From an uncultured Collinsella sp. (lineage in GTDB: Bacteria > Actinomycetota > Coriobacteriia > Coriobacteriales > Coriobacteriaceae), in NCBI GenBank assembly GCA_958370785.1, contig CATXKN010000011.1, positions 1 through 43,800 on the forward strand: 43,800 nt of DNA, given 5' to 3'. Below the pieces are notes generated by a model. The model was not told the origin of the DNA, made no database searches, and saw nothing but the letters and a program-made list of their open reading frames with translations. Each line of letters starts with the position of its first letter. The first letter of the stretch is position 1. The translations under genes were made by a program, and so were the position numbers. Shown here one piece after another: positions 31,670-39,791 of the stretch.

Positions 31670-33223
31670 ATGGCACAGCGTCATCTTCCTGCACTCCTGA
31701 TCATCATGGACGGCTGTGGCCTGGCTCCGGCCGATGGCGAGAACGCCGTCGCCGCTGCCAAGACGCCCTTCCTTGATAGCCTGTACGAGAAGTACCCCCA
31801 CACCACGCTCGGCGCTTCGGGCGAGGACGTGGGTCTTCCCGATGGCCAGATGGGCAACTCCGAGGTGGGTCACCTCAACATCGGTGCCGGCCGCATTGTG
31901 TTCCAGGAGCTTTCGCGCATCAACAACGCCATCAAGGACGGCTCCATCGCCAAGAACGAGGTCTTCGTCAAGGCTATGGACGACGTCAAGGCTGACGGCA
32001 AGACTCTCCACCTCATGGGCCTTATGAGCCCTGGCGGTGTTCATTCTCACATGAACCACGTCGAGGCTCTGGTCAAGATGGCTGCCGAGCACGGTGTCAA
32101 GACCGTTCGCGTCCACGCCTTCATGGATGGCCGCGACGTTGACCCGCAGTCCGGCGCTGGCTACATGAGTGAGTTCTGCGCCTTCCTGGCCAAGATCTCC
32201 GAGGAGACCGGTTGCGACGCTCGCGTTGCCACCGTCTCGGGCCGTTATTGGGCCATGGACCGCGATAATCGTTGGGAGCGCATCCAGCGCGCCTACGACG
32301 TCATGGTCAACGCGTCCGATGCTGATACCGACCCCGTTGCCGGTATCAAGGCCTACTACGAGAAGGATCCGCGCGGCGACGAGTTCGTCGAGCCCTTCGC
32401 TGCCCACAACGAGGGCATCCACGAGGGCGACGCGGCCATCTTCTTCAACTTCCGTCCCGACCGCGCTCGTCAGATGACCCGCGTGTTCACGGACAAGGAG
32501 TTCGACGGCTTTGAGCGCGAGCAGATCAAGCTTTCGCACTTTGTGACGATGACCGAGTACGATCCGACGTTTGACGTCGAGGTCGCCTTCCCCAAGACGT
32601 TCCCCGAGAACGTCCTGGCCGACGTTATCGCCGCCAACGGCCTGAAGCAGCTGCACACCGCCGAGACCGAGAAGTACGCCCACGTGACGTTCTTCCTCAA
32701 CGGCGGCATCGAGGAGCCCAAGGAGGGCGAGGAGCGCGTGCTCGTCGCTTCCCCCAAGGTCGCTACCTACGATCTGCAGCCTGAGATGAGCGCTCCCGAG
32801 GTTACCGAGAAGCTCGTCGCTGCCATCAACGAGGATCGCGCTGATTTCTACATCGTGAACTTCGCGAACTGCGACATGGTTGGTCACACCGGTGTCTTCG
32901 ACGCCGCCGTTAAGGCCGTCGAGGCTGTTGACGATGCCTTGTCCAAGGTTGTCCCGGCGATTCTCGCCAAGGGTGGCTTTGCGCTGATCACCGCCGACCA
33001 CGGCAACGCCGACCACATGTTTGACGTTGCTTCCGACGGTTCCAAGCATCCGTTCACGGCTCACACCACCAACCGTGTGCCGTTCATCATCGTTGATGAG
33101 AAGGCCAAGCTCACCGGTATCGAGGACGGTCGTCTCTCCGATATCGCTCCGACCATGCTCACCATGGCTGGTATTGAGCCTTCCGCCGAGATGACGGGTC
33201 GCGTGCTCGCCACCGAGGCCTAA
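31670..33223 (+). CDS. gpmI: 2,3-bisphosphoglycerate-independent phosphoglycerate mutase
   Basis: Interconverts 3- and 2-phosphoglycerate through a phosphoserine intermediate, using two Mn ions. The 517-residue product matches the iPGM family. LLIIMDGCGLAP gives the first metal aspartate, GQMGNSEVGHLNIGAGR the phosphorylated Ser64, then GVHSHMNHVEAL and HAFMDGRDVDP. NCDMVGHTG and ITADHGNADHM carry the second metal site. TAGGA precedes the ATG, and the gene sits five bases after tpiA. A strong terminator ends the operon at 33251-33283. In many actinobacteria this position, tpiA to secG, has no gpmI. Confidence 0.97.
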   Translation: MAQRHLPALLIIMDGCGLAPADGENAVAAAKTPFLDSLYEKYPHTTLGASGEDVGLPDGQMGNSEVGHLNIGAGRIVFQELSRINNAIKDGSIAKNEVFVKAMDDVKADGKTLHLMGLMSPGGVHSHMNHVEALVKMAAEHGVKTVRVHAFMDGRDVDPQSGAGYMSEFCAFLAKISEETGCDARVATVSGRYWAMDRDNRWERIQRAYDVMVNASDADTDPVAGIKAYYEKDPRGDEFVEPFAAHNEGIHEGDAAIFFNFRPDRARQMTRVFTDKEFDGFEREQIKLSHFVTMTEYDPTFDVEVAFPKTFPENVLADVIAANGLKQLHTAETEKYAHVTFFLNGGIEEPKEGEERVLVASPKVATYDLQPEMSAPEVTEKLVAAINEDRADFYIVNFANCDMVGHTGVFDAAVKAVEAVDDALSKVVPAILAKGGFALITADHGNADHMFDVASDGSKHPFTAHTTNRVPFIIVDEKAKLTGIEDGRLSDIAPTMLTMAGIEPSAEMTGRVLATEA

Positions 33224-33250
33224 GAGAAAACAAATAACGTTTTCTAGTAA

Positions 33251-33283
33251 GGGGGTTGTCCACAATCGGACAACCCCCTTTTT
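33251..33283 (+). terminator. Terminator of the pgk-tpiA-gpmI operon
   Basis: A perfect 11-bp stem (33251-33261 with 33268-33278), a 6-nt loop and five T's. Just upstream, AGAAAAC (33225-33231) and GTTTTCT (33239-33245) form a second small dyad. The last T's are shared with the left hairpin of the neighbouring transposase unit. Confidence 0.93.
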
Positions 33284-33318
33284 CTGCCATTTGGGGACGG
33301 GGTTGAAATGGTAGAAAT
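33281..33318 (+). repeat. Left REP-like hairpin of the transposase unit
   Basis: TTTCTGCCATTT (33281-33292) pairs with AAATGGTAGAAA (33306-33317), one G-T wobble, around a 13-nt loop containing GGGGACGGGG. The 32-bp core 33287-33318 is an inverted copy, 28 of 32 identical, of the right end at 34227-34258. Confidence 0.8.
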
Positions 33319-33457
33319 ATTTTTCCTCTAAAGCTTGACTTCCCGTTTGCCTGTGATGGTTTGCCGCTGACTAGTTTTCTTTCGTTGCCAACCTTGTATT
33401 AATGCCTATCTGGGTAGAGTTTGACGCAAACATGCATGCGGATTGTGAGGTCCAGCA

Positions 33458-34207
33458 ATGACAAGGCAGGCCAGAGTAAAGTCCCCCTACGGCTATTACC
33501 ATGTGATGATGAGAGGCTGTGGCAAGCAGTACCTATTCGAAAAGGATTATCAACGCAGGTTTTTCATGTCCGTAGCGGGTGAAGCATGCACGCAGTACAA
33601 GGCTTCGTTATGCGCCTGGTGCCTCATGGACAACCATGTGCATATGCTGCTTTCTGATCGCGAGGACCATATGTGGGAGGTCGTCCATTACATAGGAACC
33701 CTCTATGGTCAGTTTTTCAACAGGGTGACCGGACGCTGCGGCCCCGTATTTCAGGATCGCTATAAAAGTAAGCCTATTGAGTCTAATGACTATTTTATGC
33801 AGGCAATTCGCTACATTCACGATAATCCGATTGAGCTTGGTTGCCGCCCGGAGGCCTACCAATGGAGCAGCTATCAAGCCTACCTTGGTGAAGGCGGCCA
33901 CCTGGATCGGAGCATCCTATTTAGTCTAATCGGCGGACGGGGAAATTTTGAATCCTTTAGCAAATCGGGCCGCAAGGATACCTATGTATTGAATTCTGGC
34001 CGTTCGATGACGGTATTTGAGCAGGAGCGCAAGGCTAGGGGAGTCCTAGACGGCATGGATCCCCATGATGTTATGGGGCTTCCCGGTCCATTTGAACGTG
34101 CCGAAGCTGTTCGCAGGCTGTATGAGGCTGGCTTTAGTGAACGACAGATTGGCCGTCTTACGGGGCTTGGACGCTATGTCGTTCGAAATGCCCTCAAATC
34201 ACTTTAA
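33458..34207 (+). CDS. REP-associated tyrosine transposase (Y1/HUH, IS200-like)
   Basis: A single-strand DNA transposase of the TnpA_REP/RAYT type, 249 residues. The HUH motif is MDNHVHMLL (His60, His62), preceded by RGCGKQYLFEKDYQRRFF, and the probable nucleophilic tyrosine is Tyr112 in DYFMQAIRYIHDNP. GPVFQDRYKS between them is typical. The C-terminal 55 or so residues add a helix-turn-helix (ERQIGRLTGLGRYVVRNALKSL). The frame is intact. It lies alone between inverted REP-like hairpins and has lower GC and more AGG/AGA/CTA codons than its neighbours, consistent with transfer. Such proteins are thought to move or maintain REP sequences rather than transpose as autonomous IS elements. Confidence 0.88.
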   Translation: MTRQARVKSPYGYYHVMMRGCGKQYLFEKDYQRRFFMSVAGEACTQYKASLCAWCLMDNHVHMLLSDREDHMWEVVHYIGTLYGQFFNRVTGRCGPVFQDRYKSKPIESNDYFMQAIRYIHDNPIELGCRPEAYQWSSYQAYLGEGGHLDRSILFSLIGGRGNFESFSKSGRKDTYVLNSGRSMTVFEQERKARGVLDGMDPHDVMGLPGPFERAEAVRRLYEAGFSERQIGRLTGLGRYVVRNALKSL

Positions 34208-34226
34208 TAGATGAAAATCAAGAGCT

Positions 34227-34260
34227 ATTTCTGCCATTTCTACCCCGTCCCCGAGTGGCG
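34227..34260 (-). repeat. Right REP-like hairpin of the transposase unit
   Basis: TGCCATTT (34232-34239) pairs with GAGTGGCG (34253-34260) through several G-T pairs, with a 13-nt loop that is the reverse complement of the left loop apart from one base. It is inverted relative to 33287-33318. Confidence 0.78.
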
Positions 34261-34281
34261 GGTAGGGGAGAGCGGGGGTTG

Positions 34282-34290
34282 TGGTACAGT
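34282..34290 (+). promoter_or_regulatory. Possible extended -10 promoter of secG
   Basis: TGGTACAGT fits an extended -10 (TGN-TACAGT). It lies 36 bp before the secG start and just outside the transposase unit, so secG may depend on this promoter since upstream transcripts are terminated. Confidence 0.3.
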
Positions 34291-34326
34291 ACTGGAGTTT
34301 GAATTGTTCTATTAAGGAGCTTATCT

Positions 34327-34581
34327 ATGGGTCCGTTCCAGATTTTTCTGTTTGTCGTTTGGGCTGTCTCTGCCGTGGCGCTGACGATTCTCGTCCTGAT
34401 GCATTCCGGTAAGGGCACCGGCGTTTCGGATATGATCGCTAGCTCGCTGTATAACTCCAGCTCTGCCACGGGCGTCATGGAGCAGAACCTCGATCGCCTG
34501 ACGGTAATTATGGCCGTCGTTTTTGCCGTGTGCGTCGTCCTGTGCATGTTCTTCTTCCCGCAGGGCATCGTCGGCTTCTAA
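34327..34581 (+). CDS. secG: Preprotein translocase subunit SecG
   Basis: Small accessory subunit of the SecYEG protein-export channel in the membrane. The 84-residue product has two hydrophobic helices (about 3-24 and 57-78) separated by the conserved cytoplasmic loop HSGKGTGVSDMI, with LDRLTVIMAVVFAVC in the second helix. AAGGAG at 34314-34319 precedes the ATG. Position downstream of the gap-pgk-tpiA group is the usual actinobacterial order, here interrupted by gpmI and the transposase unit. A terminator follows directly. Confidence 0.95.
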   Translation: MGPFQIFLFVVWAVSAVALTILVLMHSGKGTGVSDMIASSLYNSSSATGVMEQNLDRLTVIMAVVFAVCVVLCMFFFPQGIVGF

Positions 34582-34605
34582 GCACGAGCCGCATAAAATA
34601 ATTGA

Positions 34606-34635
34606 AAAGGGTTCCGCAAGTGCGGGACCCTTTTT
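34606..34635 (+). terminator. secG terminator
   Basis: A 12-bp stem with one G-T wobble (34606-34617 with 34622-34633), an AAGT loop and a run of T's to 34635. Confidence 0.9.
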
Positions 34636-34876
34636 GTTTACAAATTTGTAACAGAGTCAAAATATCCCCACATACTTCGCCCAACTAAAGAAATTCTTGA
34701 CCGTTGACCGGAATTAGCCCCAAATCGTGCATAAAATGCGCTACTGTATTGCGAAACGTTGGTCCGTTGTGCATAACCAGCCATAGCGACGGGCGACGTT
34801 TTTATGGTTCGGATCGGATTGTCTCGACATGTGTCCGACTGAACATTTCTTTGTCCTATCTCATAAGGAGGATGGC
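34636..34876 (+). promoter_or_regulatory. Leader/promoter region of the oligopeptide operon
   Basis: About 240 bp of AT-richer sequence without a gene. It contains a tandem TTGACCG repeat (34697-34710), a GCAT-AAA-ATGC dyad nearby, and GAAACGTT (34753-34760), which resembles the core of the gap and nan palindromes. No -10 box lies at a proper distance from TTGACC, so the promoter cannot be fixed. Confidence 0.4.
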
Positions 34877-36553
34877 ATGGCTGATTCTATGTTCCACCAG
34901 CCCGTTATGGGTCGTCGCGCCTTCGTTGGCGGTACCCTTGCTGCGAGCTCCATGGCTTTTCTTGCCGCATGCGGCAAGAAGGGTGGCGACGCTTCCGGTT
35001 CTGAGTCCGGTTCGACGCTGAACTTCTACATCAACAACCCGGTCTGCATCGACCCCTACAACGTCCAGGAGGACCAGGGCACTCAGGTCGAGTACCAGCT
35101 CTTTGACGCTCTGACCTCTTACGACGCCGAGAAGGGCGAGATCGTTCCGCTGGCTTGCGAGTCCTTTGAGTCCAATGACGACGCCACCGAGTTTACCTTC
35201 AAGATCAAGAAGGCCAAGTTCCACAACGGTGACGACGTTACCTCCAAGTCCTTCAAGCTCGGTTGGGAGCGTCTGGTCAACACCAAGTCGGCCATCGCTA
35301 CCGAGTACGGCCCTTCCGAGGTCTCCTATCACCTTTCCATGGTCGAGGGTTATGACGACCTGCTTGCCGGTAACGCTACCGAGCTCAGCGGTGTTACGTG
35401 CCCCGACGATGAGACCCTCGTCGTCAAGCTGTCTTCCGCTTACGCTGACTTCCCCTTCGTCGCCTCTCATCCGGCTCTGGCCCCGGTTCCCGAGTGCGCC
35501 GAGTCCGATGTCAAGAGCTTCTATCTTGCCCCGGTCGGTAACGGCCCGTTCATGATGGACGGCAAGTGGGAGGATGGCCAGGAGATCAACGTCAAGAAGT
35601 TCGACGATTACTATGGCGACAAGGCCAAGATCGATGGCATCCACTTCCAGGTCATCAAGGACATGGAGACCGCTTACAAGGAGTTCCAGGCCGGTAACCT
35701 CGATGTCTGCGACGTTCCCGTCGCTCAGATCGATGCCGCCAAGAAGGATCGCGGCGTGTCCAAGGACGGCTACACCATGGGTGACGGCGAGCGCATGCTG
35801 CTCGGCGCCGAGCCTTCCACGTACTATCTGACCTGCAACACCACGGCCGAGCCGTTCAACAACGCCGACCTGCGTAGGGGCATCTCCCTGGCCATTAACC
35901 GTGAGGCCATCTGCAAGACCATCTTCAAGGGTACCCGTACCCCTGCCGACGGCATTGTTCCTCCGGGCATCGATGGCTACAAGGAGGGCGCATGGGAGTT
36001 CTGCGCCTACGATGTCGACAAGGCTAACGAGTACCTCGACAAGGTTGCTCCCGCTGGCGCTAACGGCGATCGTGGCATTAGCGTGACCCTGTCCTACAAC
36101 CAGGACGGCGGTCACAAGGAGATCATGGAGTCCATCATCGGTGACCTCGCCAAGGTTGGCGTTACCGCTGTCTCCGATACCCCTGAGTGGTCTGCCCTGC
36201 TCGAGCAGTATCAGAACTTTAACTATCAGTTCGGTCGTCTGGGTTGGATTGCCGACTACCCGATCATGGACAACTTCCTGTATCCGCTGTTCCACTCCGA
36301 CTCCCTCGGTGGCGACAACCGCTCCGGTTACAACAACCCCGAGTTCGACGCCAAGGTCGACGAGGCTCGTACTATTGTTGACGACGAGGAGCGCGTCGCT
36401 AAGATGCAGGAGGCCGACGCAATGGTCGCTGCCGACTGCCCGGTCATCCCGATTATGTTCTACACGCACACCATCGCCGGCTCCGATCGCATTAAGCACC
36501 TCTATGTCGATCCGCAGAAGCACGCCGATCTGGGTACCGCTGAGCTCGCCTAA
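34877..36553 (+). CDS. oppA: Peptide ABC transporter substrate-binding lipoprotein (SBP_bac_5)
   Basis: Extracytoplasmic receptor for oligopeptide-type substrates, 558 residues. The signal has paired arginines (MGRRAFVGG, residues 11-19), a hydrophobic stretch and lipobox LAAC (Cys32), giving a possible Tat-routed lipoprotein like the nan binding protein. The mature part starts with a Ser/Gly linker and shows family features: VCIDPYNVQEDQGTQVEYQLFDAL, FHNGDDVTSKSFKLGWERL, LRRGISLAINREAI and RLGWIADYPIMDNFLYPLF, close to OppA proteins. AAGGAGG at 34865-34871 sets the ATG. The frame is open upstream but without a ribosome site. Strong codon bias indicates high expression. Specificity (peptides or another ligand) cannot be read from sequence. 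Confidence 0.9.
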   Translation: MADSMFHQPVMGRRAFVGGTLAASSMAFLAACGKKGGDASGSESGSTLNFYINNPVCIDPYNVQEDQGTQVEYQLFDALTSYDAEKGEIVPLACESFESNDDATEFTFKIKKAKFHNGDDVTSKSFKLGWERLVNTKSAIATEYGPSEVSYHLSMVEGYDDLLAGNATELSGVTCPDDETLVVKLSSAYADFPFVASHPALAPVPECAESDVKSFYLAPVGNGPFMMDGKWEDGQEINVKKFDDYYGDKAKIDGIHFQVIKDMETAYKEFQAGNLDVCDVPVAQIDAAKKDRGVSKDGYTMGDGERMLLGAEPSTYYLTCNTTAEPFNNADLRRGISLAINREAICKTIFKGTRTPADGIVPPGIDGYKEGAWEFCAYDVDKANEYLDKVAPAGANGDRGISVTLSYNQDGGHKEIMESIIGDLAKVGVTAVSDTPEWSALLEQYQNFNYQFGRLGWIADYPIMDNFLYPLFHSDSLGGDNRSGYNNPEFDAKVDEARTIVDDEERVAKMQEADAMVAADCPVIPIMFYTHTIAGSDRIKHLYVDPQKHADLGTAELA

Positions 36554-36649
36554 GAGTTTGCAGCTTCCGTGAGGGTCAAGTATTTACGTAGACCTCATGG
36601 GAAACATACAGTTCTCCCTAACCTGGGGTAAACTGGCTGATGGTAATTT

Positions 36650-36679
36650 TGGGATGCCGGTCTGGCGATCGGCATCCCA
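36650..36679 (+). terminator. Intercistronic hairpin between oppA and oppB
   Basis: A perfect 10-bp stem (36650-36659 with 36670-36679), 10-nt loop and a short ATTTAGG tail. It probably lets only part of the transcripts continue into oppB, or stabilises oppA mRNA, as at the same place in the nan transporter. Confidence 0.65.
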
Positions 36680-36709
36680 TTTAGGTTAATCCCTAGATAG
36701 GGGAGTGGT

Positions 36710-37747
36710 ATGGGTAAGTACATCGTTAAACGTGTGCTTCAGTTCATCCCGGTGTTTTTGGGCGTTACGCTGATTCTGTTCGCCCTCCAGAATATCGTGC
36801 CGGGAGATCCGATCAAGCTGATCGGTGGAGACAAGGCTCTGTCCCCCGAGGTGGAGCTTCAGCTTCGCGTCCGCTATCACCTGGTCCAGACGGACGAGGA
36901 CGGCAACGCGATCCTTGACGAGAACGGCGACCCCGTTCAAACGTCGCTCGTGGACCGTTACTTGTATTACATGAACGGCCTGCTTCATGGCGATCTGGGT
37001 AATTCGTATCAGCGCAAGCTGCCGGTTACGGAAATCTTTGCCCAGAAGTATCCGTATACGGTCAAACTTGCCGCGTGCGCCATCGTGCTCGAGGCAATTA
37101 TGGGTATCGGTGCGGGTATCATTTCGGCGGTAAAGCGTTATTCCTTCTGGGATATTTTGGTAACGCTCACCACGTCGATCCTCGTTGCGGTCCCGGCCTT
37201 CTGGCTCGGTATGTTGCTGCAGCTGTTCTTTGGCGTCATCCTCAAGGACGCCACGGGCGGTGCAATCTCCATGCCGATCTCGGGTGCCGGCGGTTCCAGC
37301 TCTCAGTATCAGGATTGGATGCACTATGTGCTTCCGACCATTACGCTGGCTTCGGTTTCGACCGCTTATGCTGCGCGCATTATGCGCTCGCAGCTGCTTG
37401 ACGTCATGAACCAGGATTACATCCGTACGGCAAAGGCCAAGGGTCTCTCCAATCGTGCGATCATCGTCAAGCATGCGCTTAAGAATGCACTCATCCCCGT
37501 CGTTACCTATATTGGTGTCGACTTTGGCGGCATGCTTTCGGGCGCCATCCTGACCGAGACGGTCTTTAACTGGCCCGGTATCGGCTATGAGGTCTATCGC
37601 GCCATTAGCATGCGTGACTGGCCCATCGTTATGGGCGGCGTTACGCTCATCGTTGTCGTCGTCATGGTGATCAACCTGCTCGTCGACATTAGCTATGCAT
37701 TCCTCGACCCGCGCATCCGCCTTGGCGGTCCGTCGGATAAGGCCTAA
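36710..37747 (+). CDS. oppB: Oligopeptide ABC transporter permease (OppB type)
   Basis: First membrane subunit, 345 residues. The N-terminal helix (FIPVFLGVTLILFALQNIVPGDP) is followed by a long extracytoplasmic segment that includes an acidic insert (DEDGNAILDENGD) before YLYYMNGLLHGDLGNS, then five helices with the EAA loop NQDYIRTAKAKGLSNRAIIVKHALKN. The C-terminus ends SYAFLDPRIRLGG, as usual. AGGGGAGTGG precedes the ATG. It follows the intercistronic hairpin and is 14 bp upstream of oppC. It pairs with OppC to form the channel. Confidence 0.92.
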   Translation: MGKYIVKRVLQFIPVFLGVTLILFALQNIVPGDPIKLIGGDKALSPEVELQLRVRYHLVQTDEDGNAILDENGDPVQTSLVDRYLYYMNGLLHGDLGNSYQRKLPVTEIFAQKYPYTVKLAACAIVLEAIMGIGAGIISAVKRYSFWDILVTLTTSILVAVPAFWLGMLLQLFFGVILKDATGGAISMPISGAGGSSSQYQDWMHYVLPTITLASVSTAYAARIMRSQLLDVMNQDYIRTAKAKGLSNRAIIVKHALKNALIPVVTYIGVDFGGMLSGAILTETVFNWPGIGYEVYRAISMRDWPIVMGGVTLIVVVVMVINLLVDISYAFLDPRIRLGGPSDKA

Positions 37748-37761
37748 GGGAGGTACGTCTC

Positions 37762-38697
37762 ATGCAGGAAACTGATTCTCAGTCTCAGGAGCAGGCTACC
37801 GCCACCAAGGCCGCATCTGCTCCCGCCAAGTCCCGCACGCTGTGGGGCGACGCTTTTAAGCGTCTTCGTAAGAACAAGCTCGCCGTTATCGGTGTCTGCT
37901 GGATCATCATCGTCGTTGTGGTTGCCCTGACTGCAGATCTGTGGGCTAAGCCCTGGCTCGGTTCCCCGACGGCTTCCGACTCGACCACTATGGCCGAGAC
38001 GTCGCTGTTGGCTCCGTGTGCAGAGCACCCGTTTGGCACCGACGCCCTTGGTCGCGACATTCTCGTCCGCGTTATCTACGGTGCGCGCGTTTCGCTGTCC
38101 GTCGGAATTATGGCCACCGCGATCTCCACGCTAATTGGTCTGGTCATGGGTGCTCTGGCCGGTTTCTACGGCGGCATCTGGGATACGATCATCATGCGCT
38201 GTGCGGACATCTTCCTGGCGTTCCCGTACGTGCTGTTCGTTGTCGCCATGATCGCCGTTATCGGCCGTGGCCTTCAGAACGTCTTTATCGCCATCGGTAT
38301 TCTCGGCTGGCCTTCGATTGCGCGCGTCTTCCGATCCGCGATCCTGACGGTCAAGGAAAATGACTATGTTGATGCTGCGCGCGCGATGGGTGCATCCGAT
38401 GCTCGTATCGTCGTACGTCACATCTTCCCGAACTCCGTCGCCTCCATCGTGGTCTACGCGACCATGAACATTGGTGGCGCCATTCTGACCGAGTCCGCTC
38501 TGTCCTTCCTCGGCATGGGCGTTATTCCGCCTACGCCTTCGTGGGGCTCCATGATTCAGGACGGTCAGCAGTATCTTCTGACCGCTCCCTGGATGATGAT
38601 CATGCCCGGTCTGGCAATTCTCTCGACGGTGCTCGCCTTCACCCTGCTGGGTGACGGTCTGCGCGACGCCCTCGACGTCAAGATGAAGGACGCATAA
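37762..38697 (+). CDS. oppC: Oligopeptide ABC transporter permease (OppC type)
   Basis: Second membrane subunit, 311 residues. A soluble N-terminus of about 35 residues rich in Gln, Ser and Ala precedes TLWGDAFKRLRKNKLAVIGV, the OppC entry motif. FGTDALGRDILVRVIYGARVSLSVG and the EAA loop ENDYVDAARAMGASDARIVVRH are typical. GGGAGGT lies before the ATG. The gene ends two bases before oppD. Nothing is unusual in length or frame. Confidence 0.92.
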   Translation: MQETDSQSQEQATATKAASAPAKSRTLWGDAFKRLRKNKLAVIGVCWIIIVVVVALTADLWAKPWLGSPTASDSTTMAETSLLAPCAEHPFGTDALGRDILVRVIYGARVSLSVGIMATAISTLIGLVMGALAGFYGGIWDTIIMRCADIFLAFPYVLFVVAMIAVIGRGLQNVFIAIGILGWPSIARVFRSAILTVKENDYVDAARAMGASDARIVVRHIFPNSVASIVVYATMNIGGAILTESALSFLGMGVIPPTPSWGSMIQDGQQYLLTAPWMMIMPGLAILSTVLAFTLLGDGLRDALDVKMKDA

Positions 38698-38699
38698 GG

Positions 38700-39791
38700 A
38701 TGAAGAAGAACAAGAACTATGTGGACCTGAAGGACCAGCCTGTTCCCGAGGGCCAGCATCTGCTCGAGGTCGATGACCTTAAGATGTATTTCCACACCGA
38801 GGACGGCGTTGTTCGCGCTGTCGACGGTGTCTCCTACACGCTCGATCGCGGCGAGACCCTGGGCGTCGTCGGTGAGTCCGGCTCCGGTAAGTCCGTGACC
38901 GCCATGACCATCATGGGTCTTATCTCGATGCCTCCGGGAAAGATCGAGGGCGGCGACGTTCGCTATCGCGGTCGTTCTATCCTCGAGATGACCGAGGAGG
39001 AGATGCAGCACATTCGCGGCAACGACATCGCGATGATCTTCCAGGATCCTATGACCTCCTTGAACCCGGTCTATAAGATCGGCAAGCAGGTGGGCGAGGG
39101 CCTTCGTCTGCACCGTGGCTACTCCAAGCAGGAGGCGCTCAAGCGCGCTACCGAGCTTTTGGACCTCGTGGGTATCCCCGAGCCCGAGAAGCGCGTCAAT
39201 GAGTATCCGCACCAGTTCTCCGGCGGTATGCGTCAGCGTGTCATGATCGCTATGGCTCTTGCCTGCGATCCCGATATCCTGATTGCCGACGAGCCCACGA
39301 CGGCTTTGGACGTTACCATTCAGGCTCAGATTATCGAGCTCATGCAGGAAATGCAGGAGAAGAACGGCAACGCCATCATCATGATTACCCATGACCTGGG
39401 CGTCGTTGCCGATATGGCCGATAAGATCATGGTTATGTACGCCGGCCGTCCCGTCGAGTTCGGTACTGCTGAGGAAATCTTCTACGAGAGTCGCCACCCC
39501 TACACCTGGGGCCTTATCCGCTCCATCCCGGAGCAGGCCATCGAAGAGAAGAAGCCGCTTACGCCGATTCACGGCAACCCGCCTTCGCTCATGAACCTGC
39601 CTGAGGGCTGCGTCTTCTCTCCTCGTTGCCCCTATGCGACGGACAAGTGCCGCAAGCAGCGCCCCGAGCGCGTTGTCACCGAGTCTGGTCATTACTCTGC
39701 GTGCCACTACTCCGGTGACCCCGAGTTCCTCAAGAACGCTCCTGAGACGTCCCGTACGCGCAAGGATTCCAAGAAGGGAGGCGAGGCGTAA
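38700..39791 (+). CDS. oppD: Oligopeptide ABC transporter ATPase (OppD type)
   Basis: First nucleotide-binding subunit, 363 residues. It has Walker A GESGSGKS, Q-loop MIFQDPMTSLNPV, signature FSGGMRQRVMIAMAL, Walker B ILIADEPTTALDV and the H-loop THDLGVVADMA. The C-terminal extension carries CVFSPRCPYATDKC and SACHY, the cysteine set that can bind an Fe-S cluster in this family, in contrast to the nan fusion protein. It starts two bases after oppC and its stop (TAATG) overlaps the oppF start by one base. Confidence 0.94.
   Translation: MKKNKNYVDLKDQPVPEGQHLLEVDDLKMYFHTEDGVVRAVDGVSYTLDRGETLGVVGESGSGKSVTAMTIMGLISMPPGKIEGGDVRYRGRSILEMTEEEMQHIRGNDIAMIFQDPMTSLNPVYKIGKQVGEGLRLHRGYSKQEALKRATELLDLVGIPEPEKRVNEYPHQFSGGMRQRVMIAMALACDPDILIADEPTTALDVTIQAQIIELMQEMQEKNGNAIIMITHDLGVVADMADKIMVMYAGRPVEFGTAEEIFYESRHPYTWGLIRSIPEQAIEEKKPLTPIHGNPPSLMNLPEGCVFSPRCPYATDKCRKQRPERVVTESGHYSACHYSGDPEFLKNAPETSRTRKDSKKGGEA

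Larger units (their letters stand above)
33281..34260. mobile_element. RAYT unit flanked by inverted REP-like hairpins
   Basis: About 980 bp comprising the left hairpin, a leader of about 140 bp with no recognised gene, the transposase and the right hairpin. It interrupts the stretch between gpmI and secG. No target-site duplication was recognised, as expected for HUH transposases. Confidence 0.7.

Noticed and set aside
33221..33250. AGAAAAC/GTTTTCT dyad after gpmI as a copy of the gap/nan palindrome
   Set aside because: The match to TAAAACGTTTTA is only partial and it lies at a gene end next to a terminator, so it was not counted as an operator.
34697..34737. Tandem TTGACC with TAAAAT as the opp promoter
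   Set aside because: The spacers from either TTGACC to TAAAAT are too long (22 bp or more) for a normal sigma-70 promoter.
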